Origin: Seminavis robusta
Lineage: Eukaryota > Bacillariophyta > Bacillariophyceae > Naviculales > Naviculaceae
DNA length: 38,707 nt
NCBI GenBank assembly: GCA_903772945.1
Contig: CAICTM010000919.1
Location: 1 to 38,707, forward strand
Direction: 5' to 3'
Below the pieces are notes generated by a model. The model was not told where the DNA came from and did not search any database. It saw only the letters and a list, made by a program, of their open reading frames with translations. Made by a program: the position numbers and the translations under genes. Shown one piece after another: positions 21,900 to 32,686 of this stretch (within the stretch, counting starts at the first letter, position 1; each line of letters begins with the position of its first letter).

Positions 21900-24780
21900 A
21901 TGAATCCACCAACAACAACAACAGCAGCTACCACTCACAATGGAGAAGAGATGGGCTGCCAAAGTCAACAGAGAAAACCCAGGCAGAAGAGAGCATTCCA
22001 ACTCGCAAACAACAACAACCCAAGATCATCAAAGAGAGCGAGAGAAGAAGGACCGCAAACAACACTGGGAGGAGTGGTAGCAGAAGTCTTTGATCCACTC
22101 AAGAACTGTGTCATCTGTAAGGCCAGACATCGGTCTTCAGAGTCCCCAAGAGATCTCACTCTGTCTTCTGTATTAAGAATACAATAACAAAAGGACAAGG
22201 ACCTTTGAATGCGCTGACAATGGAGACAATCAAGGAAAGCAGGAGACTCACCAGGCAATTCAGCGCTCCTCTTCCACTGAATGAGAGAGAAGCTGGAGCA
22301 CTCACAAAGAGAATGGAGAGCTTCTTTGCCCTAGAACCAACACAGCCAAAGCCAAGCCACAGCAACTCAAAGCAAGAACAAGTAATGGCCACCCCAGCTG
22401 TGTTCTGCGAGAAAGTCACAGCTCTGGTTGAGGATTCCACCTTTGTGGAAAAGCACAAGAACAAAATAGCACACTGGCAATGATAGCAATGGCAGAAGCA
22501 GTGTCAGAATCAATTACAAGGTCAACATCAAAGAACCAGGAGCCATTCAACAACCTTCGAAGGACTCACCATGACATCCCATCCACAAAGGAGCAATTCG
22601 AGTCTCCTCACTACCACTCTATTGTGGGCAGAAACTCTTCTGTGGATGGAATCGATGTGGCATTACTGTAGCTTGTCCGGATGGAAGATGCTCTGGCAAA
22701 CTCAAGAATGATAGAAGCAACTGGTCCCAGAACAAGACTCTGTTTCCAATCTTTGGCATTGCTGGAGCTCCATCTTGTGATTGTCATGTCAATGAAGTCT
22801 GTGACTGCTGCAAAGAGGTTTGATGCCAACCAGGCAGAGGTACTAGTGTCGGTCCCAGAGCATGTTTCCTTGCTGTATCCAGTTGAGTCCAAGTATGCTT
22901 TTGCCAAGAGTGACTATCACTTGGGAAGAACTGCAACAGAAACTTTTGATTCTATCATGGTTACCTATGGAAATGGGGACCTATGCAGTCGCCTTATCTA
23001 CAATGCAATCAACAGAGAGTATATCAGGGCAATGATGTCCTACTATTCTTACTGGCAGGTAATGAGAGGGACCTCCTCCCTTCCTTCCAAAGGATGGACT
23101 TACATCAGGCAATACCCTCCTCTTGGTGAGACAATCCGTGACTTCTTTGCTGCATCCAACAGAAACCCATGGAGGATCAGTGACAATGCCAGGCACACAA
23201 GGGAGATCCAAAGTGTCAGCTGCAACAAGGGTATCTTCTGTCAGGACCACACTTTCCAACCAGTCAAGAACTACATGAAGAGAGAGGTTGGAGCAGTGCT
23301 GTTTGGGATGCTGCCACTGAAACTGGAGAGATAGCTTCTGCAGTGCTGTTCCCACAACCAAAACAATCCACTTCTCCCATGCAGCCAGCACTAGCAAGGA
23401 GAAGCACTTCAATCCAGTTGCCATGTACAGTGACACCTGCCCAACAAGGATGACTAAGGGAGACACTCTTTCCAGGTATTGAGGGAAGACTTGGCCTGTT
23501 CCATTATGAGAAGAGAATACTATCAACTTTGAGAAAGGGACATATTGACCACTTCGAAGCTTTGAATGCTCTCTTGGATTGCCTCTATGAGTACTTACTA
23601 GAAGACTTTGAGAAGGTTCTCTATGCTTTGAAACATGGCCTCTTGTCCTCCAATGGCAAGCACTACTCCATGGCAGAGATCTCGATATGCAAGCCTCCAA
23701 GTCTTCAGAGCTAGGTACTCCAAGTATCTTAGGAAGAAGATGAGAGAACCAGAGACCATGACAGAGGTTGCAGCAGTGGTTCTGCAGGTACAAGTGACAG
23801 CCAGTGATGGTAGCCAGCCAGGACAGGGCCGACTCGATCCAGTCAAGAACTTTACCTTTTACTTCTGAACCAAACCAGCAGTAGAGAACTGTGTTGACAA
23901 AGCCATTCACTTGGCTGATCCCCTGCACTGGAAGACATGTATGCACAATCCAACCTTCTCCAAACTCCAAGCACAATCTTCCAGAGTACCTATCAAGGAG
24001 AGGAGAGTCAAAGTTAGAGGCTTTCCATGACAAGTTTGCCCACTTTGGCAATGGTGGAATGAGAAGAAGCCTTGCTGATGCACTCAACCTTGCTGGCACT
24101 GCTAGATACAACCTCAAGATTCGCACAAGAGAGCCTTCCTGTCAAGAATCAGCGAGCAGAAAGGAAGTCAATTCCAGCTGGATGGAGAAGGTTGTTCCTT
24201 ACTGGAACCATTCAGAGCTGGCTTACCTCAATGACATGGCAGAGGCTGTTGGTCTGGATGCACCATTTCCAAATGCAGAAACACTGCCAGAGGATAATGG
24301 AGAAAGATACTTTTCAGAGTACATTGTTGGATTCAAACCTCACAGGCAGAAGTACTCACCAAATGATTGTTGCTTGTGTAGATTGTGCACAGTCCAGTTG
24401 AAGCTTCACAACCACAACTGGTTCCACAACCACACCGGTTCCACAACCACAACCACAACCACAACCACAACCAACCGGTTCCACAGCTCCAACCTCCACC
24501 ACCCATCCACCTCCACAAGCAGCTCCTCTGTAGCACAAAAAGAAATTCTTACATTGGTAACCTGATTCTCTATCAGCAACACACCAGATTCAAATGATGC
24601 ACTTGCCTTAATGCAGCAGCAATTCCAACCAATACTGCCAGCTCCTTTCCAGCCACGTCCTCCACCAAATGGCTGCTGTCAGCGCTACTGCCAGTGGTTG
24701 ACCAACAGGAGAGGAAGACCACCACATGACGCCTATTGCCGGTCTCAATATAGTAGATATGGTCAGCAGAATGGGTAGCA
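21900..24780 (+). pseudogene. transposase-like gene, decayed copy B
   Basis: The fuller of two copies. In order: Met-rich start (MNPPTTTTAATTHNGEEMG), CVICKARH (about 22110), HSVFCIKNTITKGQG after a frame change, LTMETIKESRRLTRQF (about 22220), a CDCHVNEVCDCCKRRFDA zinc-ribbon-like block (about 22790), NGDLCSRLIYNAINREY (about 22975), CQDHTFQPVKNYMKREVGAV (about 23240), then the remains of VW-D, YSDTW and GRLGLFHYEKRI (about 23310-23520), and NGGMRRSLADALNLAGTARY (about 24050). At least four frame changes separate these. CQDHTF and SDTW may be the first two acidic residues of a DDE catalytic domain; this is inferred from motif layout, not from a search. Compared with copy A it has drifted by many small indels, so both are old. 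Confidence 0.7.
24405..24480 (+). repeat. CCACAA-type microsatellite
   Basis: CCACAACCACAACCACAACC repeats interrupted by CGGTTCCACA. It lies in the 3' part of copy B, just past the last recognisable protein block. Confidence 0.8.
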
Positions 24781-24810
24781 TTGTTGCATCATTGTAATCT
24801 AGGTATTAAC

Positions 24811-25419
24811 TTACATTTCAATTCCATCAATGAACATAGCAAGCTGGGGTCGCAGGCCTCCAGAAGACTCAATGTCATCAATGCACAAAGTCACAAACTC
24901 CTCATTCATCATACTGAAATCCTTGAAGGAAAGTTTGTCTTGGTACCACTGACTGTAATACCCATGCCACGCAGCCATCACTATGCCACATTCACCAGAG
25001 CCCAAATCAAACCGCTCTTGGACCCTTTCCTTCACCAACCAATACATGCACTCAATAAAGATGTCCTTCCTGTCACAAGGATCTGGTCCCTCCAGCATTT
25101 CATAAAGGGAGGAGACAACAGCATTGTACCATTTTTGACTCTTCTGAACCCCAGACTCAAACATGTAATCCATGATGCCTGTCATGTCAGGAGGAAGAGG
25201 CTTGCCTGCTCCTTGCAATAGGATCTCCTCAAGAATGGTTGCATCCATGGTTGTCGTGGGCAGACAGGTGTACTTCTCCTCTGTTATAGTAATATCATGC
25301 TCTTCCAAAATCACATACTTGCAGGTGAATCCATGCCTTGTTGCCCTCAGCTCATTGAATGGGTATCTGTTAACACTGAGGAGCCACTTGGAGAAGCCAT
25401 GGCTAGTACTGATCCTCAT
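24811..25419 (-). CDS. hypothetical protein, convergent with copy B
   Basis: 202 residues from an ATG in GACAATGAGG context. Composition looks like a real soluble protein (acidic, mixed, few low-complexity runs): LNELRATRHGF-like start, EEHDITITEEKYTCLPTTT, PPDMTGIMDYMFESG, DRKDIFIECMYWLVKERVQE, then GGLRPQLAMFIDGIEM at the end. No signal peptide, membrane helix or recognisable domain. It ends only some 30 bases past the end of copy B, head to head at the 3' ends, so it could be the second gene of the same mobile element or a host gene next to it. Copy A's matching side is outside the window, so this cannot be settled here. Confidence 0.55.
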   Translation of the reverse strand: MRISTSHGFSKWLLSVNRYPFNELRATRHGFTCKYVILEEHDITITEEKYTCLPTTTMDATILEEILLQGAGKPLPPDMTGIMDYMFESGVQKSQKWYNAVVSSLYEMLEGPDPCDRKDIFIECMYWLVKERVQERFDLGSGECGIVMAAWHGYYSQWYQDKLSFKDFSMMNEEFVTLCIDDIESSGGLRPQLAMFIDGIEM

Positions 25420-26614
25420 TGTCGACTCGTTGTTGATACGATAGTGGTACGAGCTGTTGGATTATCGGTAGCAGATGGATCGATCGTCTTCCCCGACAAC
25501 AGTAGCCGCATTGACGTATCGATCGCTCTTGTTCTTCTAATGGTAGCAGTAGGGCGTCTAACAGTAGCCGTAGCTAGCAGTTCGAAAGTCGTCTTCCCCT
25601 ACAGAGTAGTGGTGACGTATGGCTCGAACGCTGTTGGCTACCGAAGCTTGCTGTTAACTTCTTGTTGGCTATCGAAGCTCGCTGCCTGTTGTTGGATAGA
25701 ACGACGGCAGATACGAAGTCGAGAAACAATATATGTTAGATAACAGTAATGGTACTAGCAGATAGCGGCAACAACATCATTGTCGCCATTTTCTTACCTG
25801 TCGACAACAACAACAGATCGATATTTCGGCACCGATCCAAGTGTTCGGTGCAATTTTCGAAAAAATGGGATGGTTTGGTTGGAGCCAAGGATTGGGAAAG
25901 AGCAAGTCAGGGTGTCCGTTGATCTATTTTGAATTTGAGAAGCAAGACATCAACGAACCTCTCCCTCGACGTATTTGATGACGTAAAGTCTGTTCTTCGG
26001 ACATGAATTATATAGAGGACGATGGGGGAATGACCTCGTTTCTGCATATCCCCTCATGTATGACCTTCTGGGCCACTTCAACGGTTGGTTGGCTGGCTCT
26101 CTGATTCGGAATCGGGAATCCAACTGATAACCCTCTCCCTTTCTTTTTTTCTTTCCCTCCCCCGCGCTGCTGCCTTACCCCCCCATAATCTCGATTTGAC
26201 CGCTACCGGTAGAAAAGCCAAAAAGATCTACCAGCTAGTACATGTAGGACTGAGGGTCAGTGTAGAGCCTATCGGTAGCGGTGTCAGCGGTTACAGAAAT
26301 GGGCGATGCGCCCAGCCAGCGACCATTCATTGACAGCGTTGGTCTCGCCTTTGATCTCGTCGGCGGTCGATCGGCTCTTGTTGTGTGGGGAGCCGAATTG
26401 TGCGACGTCTCCGAGGCGTGGATTCTTGCGCAGCTCTTAGCTTTCTTGCACTATAGTACTATAGTAGGTCTTTGAAATATTACTGTTGGAAGGCTTCGTT
26501 GGTGGCAGCAAGCCGTATGCTCTTTGTCGACGTTGTTCAATCCGACCATCGAGGCTAGTTTGAACAACGCTTGCTTCCGTGATATTCGATTCGATTCATT
26601 CGCTATTTAGACTT
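25420..26614. other. intergenic region
   Basis: No gene recognised over about 1.2 kb. At 25440-25700 GTAGC and TTCGAAGC-like words recur around an imperfect GTCTTCCCC repeat (25485 and 25590). A C-rich run (CTTTCCCTCCCCC) lies near 26150. It may contain the outer end of the copy B element, but no terminal repeat matching the 21580 side was found. Confidence 0.45.
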
Positions 26615-29260
26615 TTAAAATACATGTTGACAAGTGCAGTTGCAGCTGCAGGTCACCAAATTGCAGTCAACGCTCAGGTCGGAAAGGCTGCTATTCTTCT
26701 TCAACAAGCACACTTCTTCAGGGATGCTTCCAGTCAAGTTCGAGCCATGCAAAGTAAGCGATCTCAAAGATGATAACAGACCAAGTTCAGAGGGAATTTG
26801 GCCAGCCAACGATGTGTTGTGCAAGTGTAGCGATACAAGTCTGGAAGAAACAACGAAATCAAGCAAACAATGAATTAGCGAATTAGCAGCAAGCAAGCAA
26901 CATGCGACCAACGAAAACACACCACTGACCTGCTACAGTTGGATACTTCAAGAGGAATACTCCCAGTCAGCAACACATTATTGTCGAGATGAAGCTTGCG
27001 CAACAAAGGAAGAAGCCCCACTTCTGTGCCAATGGTTTCTGAGAAGGCATTCCCATCAAACTCGAGATTCCGCAAAAAAGTTGTATTTTGAAAGCTGCCA
27101 AAAGGGATGGTGCCAGAGAAAGAATTGTGGCTCAGATACAGCCAAGATAAATCCACAAAACGTGTCAACTGCGATAGAGATTGATCCTTGTAGCCCATAA
27201 TTGTTGGACAGATCGAGCGATCGAAGACTGGAAAGTGACCAGATATTGGTGGGGAGGCTACCAGAAAGACGATTGTCGTGAAGCCGCAAGGATGTAAGGC
27301 TGCTGGGCCATTTTGGGCTGATGAAGGTTGGTGTGATTGTCCCCGTCAAATTATTGTTCTCAAGCATCAGCCTGGTCAATTGAGACAGCTGATTCAGTGC
27401 TGGTAGGTTCCCGGTCAAGCCACTGTACCATAAGTCAAGTGAGCGTAGCTTGGACAGATGGCCCAATTCTGTAGGAATGGATCCAGAGAGTTGAGTGTCA
27501 CTGGCAGACAGACTTGTGAGGCTGGTTAGTTGAGCCACCAGTGAGGAAATTGTCCCACTCAACCTTGTCCTCGACACATGCAAGTCTTCAAGATGAGTGA
27601 GCTCATAAAGGTGAGTTGGCAGAGTTCCATTGAGTTCATCATTGTTTCCAAGGGAAAGCTGTTTGAGTTCGGAAAGACTTCCCAGCTCGGTTGGAATTGT
27701 TCCTGAAAGTCTTGGCAAAGAAGCAATTTTCAATTTCCTTAGACTTGTCAAACTTGCCAGTTCACTAGGAATGGTCCCATAAAGATCGTCTGATGCGGTG
27801 ATGGCTAGCTCTTCAAGTGTACGAATTGGTAGGTTCTGAAGAAATGTAGTTGACAGAGGACCAGTGAAATTGCAACTGTTAAATGACAAGGTTTTGAGGT
27901 TGGTGAGCTGTCGCAGCGCTGGTATTATACCAGATTCAAGTGGACCATTGATACCCATTGATCCCATGCTGATTTCCTCCAAATCGGTCAATAATGCAAC
28001 CTCCGGTGGCATTGGAGCATGCTTGGATCCCACCATGGAAAAGGACGGGATAGACAGACTCAATCTTGTGAATGCTCCCCTCTCGTTGCACGAGCTTTCG
28101 TTTGTATCTCGGCGTCTCATGATGAGTTGCCGATCCCCTGTTGCATACATAATAAATGTGAGACTCGCAAAGATGTCAGAATACCAGTCACATTCCAATT
28201 TGTGATAGACGAGCCAGTCATCTTGTAGAATATGGGGCCATTCTTCACCGTGAAAGCTGTAGTAGAAGGTTGCCAAAGCAAACAGCTGCAGTCTTCGCCA
28301 ATCAGATATATTAAAAAGACTTGGGTATTCCTGTAACCAGATGAAAGCTTTGTTTTGTGGTGACAATGGTTGTTCAATAGCAAGAATGGTAGTGGTCGGA
28401 AGCAGACCTTCTATAATGGCTGTTGGTGCTGTTGTAGGGGCATCCGTTGGAGCCTTAGAAGGAGATGAGGTGGGCACAGCAAAATGTGCAGGGGGGACTT
28501 GAGTTACCTTGTCGTTCTTTGCTGCCACAAAAGCGGGGATCACAGCAGCTAGGATGATAGAAAGAAGGAATAGGGAAAGGATGAAATAGCCAAGCATTTT
28601 CTTCTTGCCCTGCTTTCTTCTCAAGTCCTGAGCTGCTGTATCAACAGGCCTAGCACCTTGTAGGTCGTTGTCGCTGTCGTCACTGACAGGTATGGCCTCT
28701 GATAGCCCCACGTGATTGGTATGGTTGGATGTGTTTGCCGCTGATTCTGTTTGGATCCCCAGATTTGAGAATTGCGCACGAGGAAGCGGTTGATTTTGGC
28801 CGCTGGTTTGACCTGGCATAGCAGCAAAGGCACCAGGAACAGACTGCACAAGTCTGTTTCTATGCAGCGTAGTGGCCGGCATGTCCTCAGGGATATCTCC
28901 ACGGCTACCCGTACTATTAATATGCTCGTTAATTTCTTGGGACAGTGCGGCCGGAGCCGTTTCATTCGATAAAGGCCCTTTTTGTCCCTGTAACGTTTTT
29001 GCATTGGTCTGTTTGTGGCTTCCAGAATTACTAGTACATGTAGTACCATCTCTTTCAACAATGACAGGTATTTGACCTTTTGCCACCAACACGTCTAGCA
29101 GTTGATGGTCGGAAGAAGTTCCCAATTCATCTTCTATTAATGAGCTATCGTTGGAGTTGTGGGTCCCAAACGAACTTCCGTGGTCGTTTCTCTTATCGCC
29201 ATTGGGATTATCTTGCTCGCATCTGTTGTCGGATACATGTGTGCTATCTTGCATCATCAT
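26615..29260 (-). CDS. transmembrane leucine-rich repeat protein (one frame break)
   Basis: Reading leftward from ATG 29260. A long polar cytosolic N-terminus (about 1-215) precedes one membrane helix (MLGYFILSLFLLSIILAAVIPAF, about 222-245), a linker with TSSPSKAPTDAPTTAPT, then about fifteen plant-type LRRs (pattern LTSLxxLxxLxxNxLSGxIPxEL) to the C-terminus. An 89-bp intron (26929-26841, GTCAGT..TCCAG) joins SNCSR to LVSLHLHN. Near 27178 the frame shifts: the LRR pattern carries on in the next frame (SQLTRFVDLSWLYLSHN), with no room for an intron. One lost CT in a TCTCT run would explain it, either a real mutation or an assembly error. Corrected length is about 850 residues. The topology suggests a surface receptor-like protein with LRRs outside; no kinase domain is present. 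Confidence 0.8.
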
Positions 29261-30141
29261 GTACTATAGTATATGAAGGAAACTGAATTGGCAAGTAGAA
29301 ACTGAATTGGCTGGGATCATCGATCATGGGATCATGGGTGGTCTATATTCGATTCGATTCGATTCGATTCGATTCGCTGCCTCGATCGGCACTCGCACGT
29401 GCCAGAAATGTATCGAATGACCATGACTTTCCTTTCTTCAGAAAGGGACTATGTAATTTCATTTTCATTTTATTAAAACGTTCAAGATGAGACTCACTCG
29501 AATTTGTCATGGACTTCCGCAGCCTGAGAATTGCTAGCGGTAGATTGTTTCATGTAGATTGTTTCATTGGTCGCCTCGAGATCATTGGCGATATCTCCTT
29601 ATTGCCAACAATTGCTTACACTGCTACACTAGTTCTTCTCTTCCCTAACTAAAGGGAAAGCACCAGTGAAAGAGTTGCGCTGGGACTCGAGGGATGCTGA
29701 TAGCCCCGCAGAGGATCCGTTGATCGATCAAATATCAAATTCGTGCGATCATGGTTCAAGTAATGCTGCCACAAGCGGCGGGCTTCATATTTGGCTATCC
29801 GTAACTCCGCAACACTAATTGTGCGCATTAGACTACCCTGCTTCCGTGAATAAGATTCAAGTTTCGGTGCCGAGGGTAACCCGAGCTTCATGGTTATCTG
29901 GTTATATGTACTGGTACGTAAATAAGTATAGCTTCTTCTGCTTTCGGGCTCACTGCTGTGACGGTGAAAGACCCCGAAAAGCAAGTCCAACATCAACCCA
30001 GGTCGCAACCAAAACCCAAGAACAATTTGCACTCTTCGATGCTTCATTCATTCACCACTCAAAACAGGCAGTGGCAACCAGAGTATCATGCATGCTGGGC
30101 TGGACTCGACACGGTGCTTCCACCATACGGTAGGAGGATGA
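29261..30141. other. intergenic region with ATTCG microsatellite
   Basis: Upstream of the LRR gene and downstream of member 2. It holds an ATTCG tandem repeat at 29348-29376 (about six units). The stretch just below 30142 is the conserved 3' flank of the small-protein gene. The minus-strand open frame at 29649-30047 shows no features. Confidence 0.5.
29348..29376. repeat. ATTCG microsatellite
   Basis: Nearly six perfect tandem copies of ATTCG about 90 bases upstream of the LRR gene's start codon, so within its probable promoter. Confidence 0.9.
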
Positions 30142-30543
30142 CTACAAATTGGCTTCAGGAGCAGTTCCATCAAACTCTGCAGTCTCACCACCGCCACCAC
30201 AGACTTCCAGAGAAGAAGCAGGAATCGTCTCATTCTCGGAACCAGAGCTCTTGAGAAGCATCTCTTCTTCATCAGCTTCGCCTACCATTCTTTCTGGAAT
30301 GAGGTCCATTGCTTCACCAAGAATAGCTTGGAGGTTTGCCATTGTATCTTGCTGCATTCCTTGTGGAGCTTGTCTTTCAGCTGCAGCCGCATGGACTCGG
30401 AACAATACGTTGGGGTTCCTTGCCAGTCGTAGGGTCCTTGAAGCCGGAGGACGTCGGGCCTCACGGGCGATTAAAGTCAATGGGACTGCCTGGTTGTTGC
30501 CCATGGGCAACCAAGCTCTGTTGTTTCCTCTACCAAAGTTCAT
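30142..30543 (-). CDS. small acidic protein, PMGNNQAVPL family (member 2)
   Basis: 133 residues. Starts MNFGRGNNRAWL, then the core PMGNNQAVPL (about 13-22), an Arg/Ala-rich linker longer than in the paralogues, RQAPQGMQ, helix LQAILGEAMDL, an acidic stretch (EADEEEMLL), a Gly-rich stretch and the end EANL. The 3' flank matches that of member 1 (GTxATCATCCTC, TGGTGGAAGCACCxTGTC, AGCCCA). The 5' leader contains GAAATTGTGAGAAGC when read on the plus strand at 30591-30605, shared with member 4. No signal peptide or membrane helix. Function unknown. Confidence 0.72.
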   Translation of the reverse strand: MNFGRGNNRAWLPMGNNQAVPLTLIAREARRPPASRTLRLARNPNVLFRVHAAAAERQAPQGMQQDTMANLQAILGEAMDLIPERMVGEADEEEMLLKSSGSENETIPASSLEVCGGGGETAEFDGTAPEANL

Positions 30544-31278
30544 TGTGTGTGTGTTCTTTTATTTCTGCCTTTTTGATTTTGCTTGTCGATGAAATTGTGA
30601 GAAGCCCTGGTTATCCGTGGTGCTAGAAAATGAACTTTATGAGAAAAGATCTGGCAGTGAGAATCAGGCGAGAAGCAAAAATCACGTACTGTACTGTAGC
30701 ATTATCACGTAGCAGCTTACCGGTCTACACAAACGTGGTTCTTTTCTTGGCTTTGCTGTAGATGACTGAGTCACCGGACCTGTATTCTGTTGTTCAACTG
30801 GAGTGTTAACAGAACTAACTGTGATCCCAGGTACGTTTCTACAGCTGTTTCTACTATTTAGCTAGGCATGTAGTGTATTTATTGCTATTTCAGCTGCTAC
30901 TTCTATGAGAACCGCTTGAAGTTAGTGATATTTTCTGAGGCAATAGTTCTCAAAGTATGCCGAAATGCGGCTTTCCTTCGATTTTTCCAGATGGCAGCTT
31001 TGGATTTGCTGTACTGTAGATAGCCCAACAGGGTGTACCGGTACGTTTAGGATTTTAGGATGAAAGTTGCCAGAACAACCAATCGAGCACCGTACCAGTA
31101 TCTTTGCTCAGTCCTGTGATGCTTGACCTGTGCGCTGTTTTGGATTCGATTCCTTCGCTCTTTTGTGCTTTGAACAGTAGCTAGATAGCTACCAGCAGCC
31201 ATCCAACTTGACGCAGAAGGTCCTATCGATTGGTAATGCTATCGCAGTGGTCTTGGTTTGATTGGTTTGGCCATATCA
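30544..31278. other. intergenic stretch
   Basis: No gene recognised. It contains the leader and probable promoter of member 2, with scattered GTACCGGTA palindromes (about 31037). Confidence 0.45.
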
Positions 31279-31661
31279 GGAGCGTTCCTCAATCGTGCAT
31301 AAACCGACCCTAAAATAGGGTCGGATTTAGGGTCGGGTTCCCTTTAGGGTCGGGTTTCGAAACCGACCCTAAAAATAGGGACGTTTTCTGAAAAATAGGG
31401 ACGGTTTCTGAAAAAACGTCCCTAATTTAGGGTCGGGTTTCGTTTTAGGGTCGGGTTTGAAAAACGTCCCTAAATAGAAACGGGACTGCCTGGTAAATAC
31501 ATTGAAAACGCACCAATATTAGGGTCGGGTTTCGAAACCGACCCTAAAAATAGGGACGGTTTCTGAAAAATAGGGACGGTTTCTGAAAAAACGTCCCTAA
31601 TTTAGGGTCGGGTTTCGTTTTAGGGTCGGATTTAAAGTCATGCACGATTGAGGAACGCTCC
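31279..31661. mobile_element. foldback MITE with 21-bp perfect terminal inverted repeats
   Basis: The ends at 31279-31299 and 31641-31661 are perfect complements over 21 bases, starting GGAGCGTTCCTCAATCG. The inside is almost wholly made of AGGGTCGGGTTT, ACCGACCCTAAA, TAGGGACGGTTT and ACGTCCCTA words in both directions. A direct repeat of about 115 bp occurs twice, at 31344-31458 and 31519-31633 (offset 175). It would fold into a strong hairpin and has no coding capacity. A target-site duplication is not clear: CAG lies at both edges only if it overlaps the repeat by one base. Confidence 0.85.
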
Positions 31662-31987
31662 AGGTTACCAAGAAGCTGATTGGTAAAATCGACAACGGTC
31701 GAATTACAGCTCACTCGGCTTTTTAAGCCAACATGGCCCTTCCACACAATCGAGTGAACCTGGTTTTAGCTCCAGAATTCTTATCGTGGATTATGTGCTG
31801 CTACTAGTATAGCTAGCTAGCTAGGTCTAGTGCCGACTTGTCACTATGACGTGCAAAGATCAGCCATGGTTTAAGGGAACATGGGAAAACTATGGGAAGG
31901 ATTCGTTGGATCAGGTAAGTACACAGGCTGAAATCTATAGGCCACAGCACCACTTGTAAAACCACTGCCTTTGATGCACGTTGCTCT

Positions 31988-32512
31988 TCAAGTCCTGTCA
32001 AAGTAAATGCCCCGAATCTTGGTAGCATCCTCCTCCTTGGGATCCGTGCACGTTGGTTTATCCTTGCTCAGCGCGACAGCTCCGTGCGATCCACCAGTCA
32101 TGCTGTCCGAAGTCATTGCCGGGGTTTGTGGGCTGGTTACACAAGTGGCAATGCAACCCATATTAGATCCTAGGGTCTCTTCTGTGCACCATGGAACGTT
32201 GCTGTTGGTACCTCTGTTCAACGGATTATTGTGGAACCAATAGGCACAGTACTTTGCTGTCTTGGCTTCTTGTATACTGTTATTTCCAACTTTGTGTCGA
32301 AAGCCCGGGGGTCGGGTTGCTGGATTCAACGAGGTCACAGAGCATCGAACATCAACAGTCACGGTAGCTAAGTCAGGCCAGATTTGGTGTACCACACGGA
32401 AAGCACTACTGTGGCGGTCTACTAACTTGCTCCCTATTACTCTTGCTGTATTGTGTATTGTATTACATCCTATTGAACCTACAATTTCGGCTGAAGCAGC
32501 GCAAGTCATCAT
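31988..32512 (-). CDS. hypothetical protein, uncertain
   Basis: A 174-codon open frame from ATG 32512. It has several Cys and mixed composition (AKYCAYWFHNNPLNRG, WCTEETLGSNMGCIATC, DKPTCTDPKEEDATK) that looks more protein-like than the overlapping plus-strand frame at 32262-32720. No signal peptide or known domain. It may be one exon of a larger gene, or chance. It lies just beyond the 3' end of member 3. Confidence 0.3.
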   Translation of the reverse strand: MMTCAASAEIVGSIGCNTIHNTARVIGSKLVDRHSSAFRVVHQIWPDLATVTVDVRCSVTSLNPATRPPGFRHKVGNNSIQEAKTAKYCAYWFHNNPLNRGTNSNVPWCTEETLGSNMGCIATCVTSPQTPAMTSDSMTGGSHGAVALSKDKPTCTDPKEEDATKIRGIYFDRT

Positions 32513-32686
32513 TCACATGTCGCCTAGTCCTGAAATTCGCCTTTCTTTTCCCAAGCCTGACCCTCTATCGGCTTCCGTAGACAACCACCCTACTCTTGGA
32601 GAGCTAGCCCCCCTCAATGCATTCATTCATCGAATACGGCAAGAACAAGGGATCATACTTCATGCTGGTTTGACGCTGACTGACAC

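Noticed and set aside
22981..24126. 381-codon minus-strand open frame across copy B
   Set aside because: Antisense shadow of the transposase-like gene; the conserved motifs read on the plus strand.
31474..31487. GGGACTGCCTGGT in the centre of the 31279 MITE, identical to part of the small-protein core region of member 2
   Set aside because: Only 13 bases match and the flanks differ; most likely chance.
31250..31690. TGATTGGT on both sides of the 31279 MITE as an 8-bp duplication
   Set aside because: The words are not adjacent to the terminal repeats and would imply ends that do not match each other.
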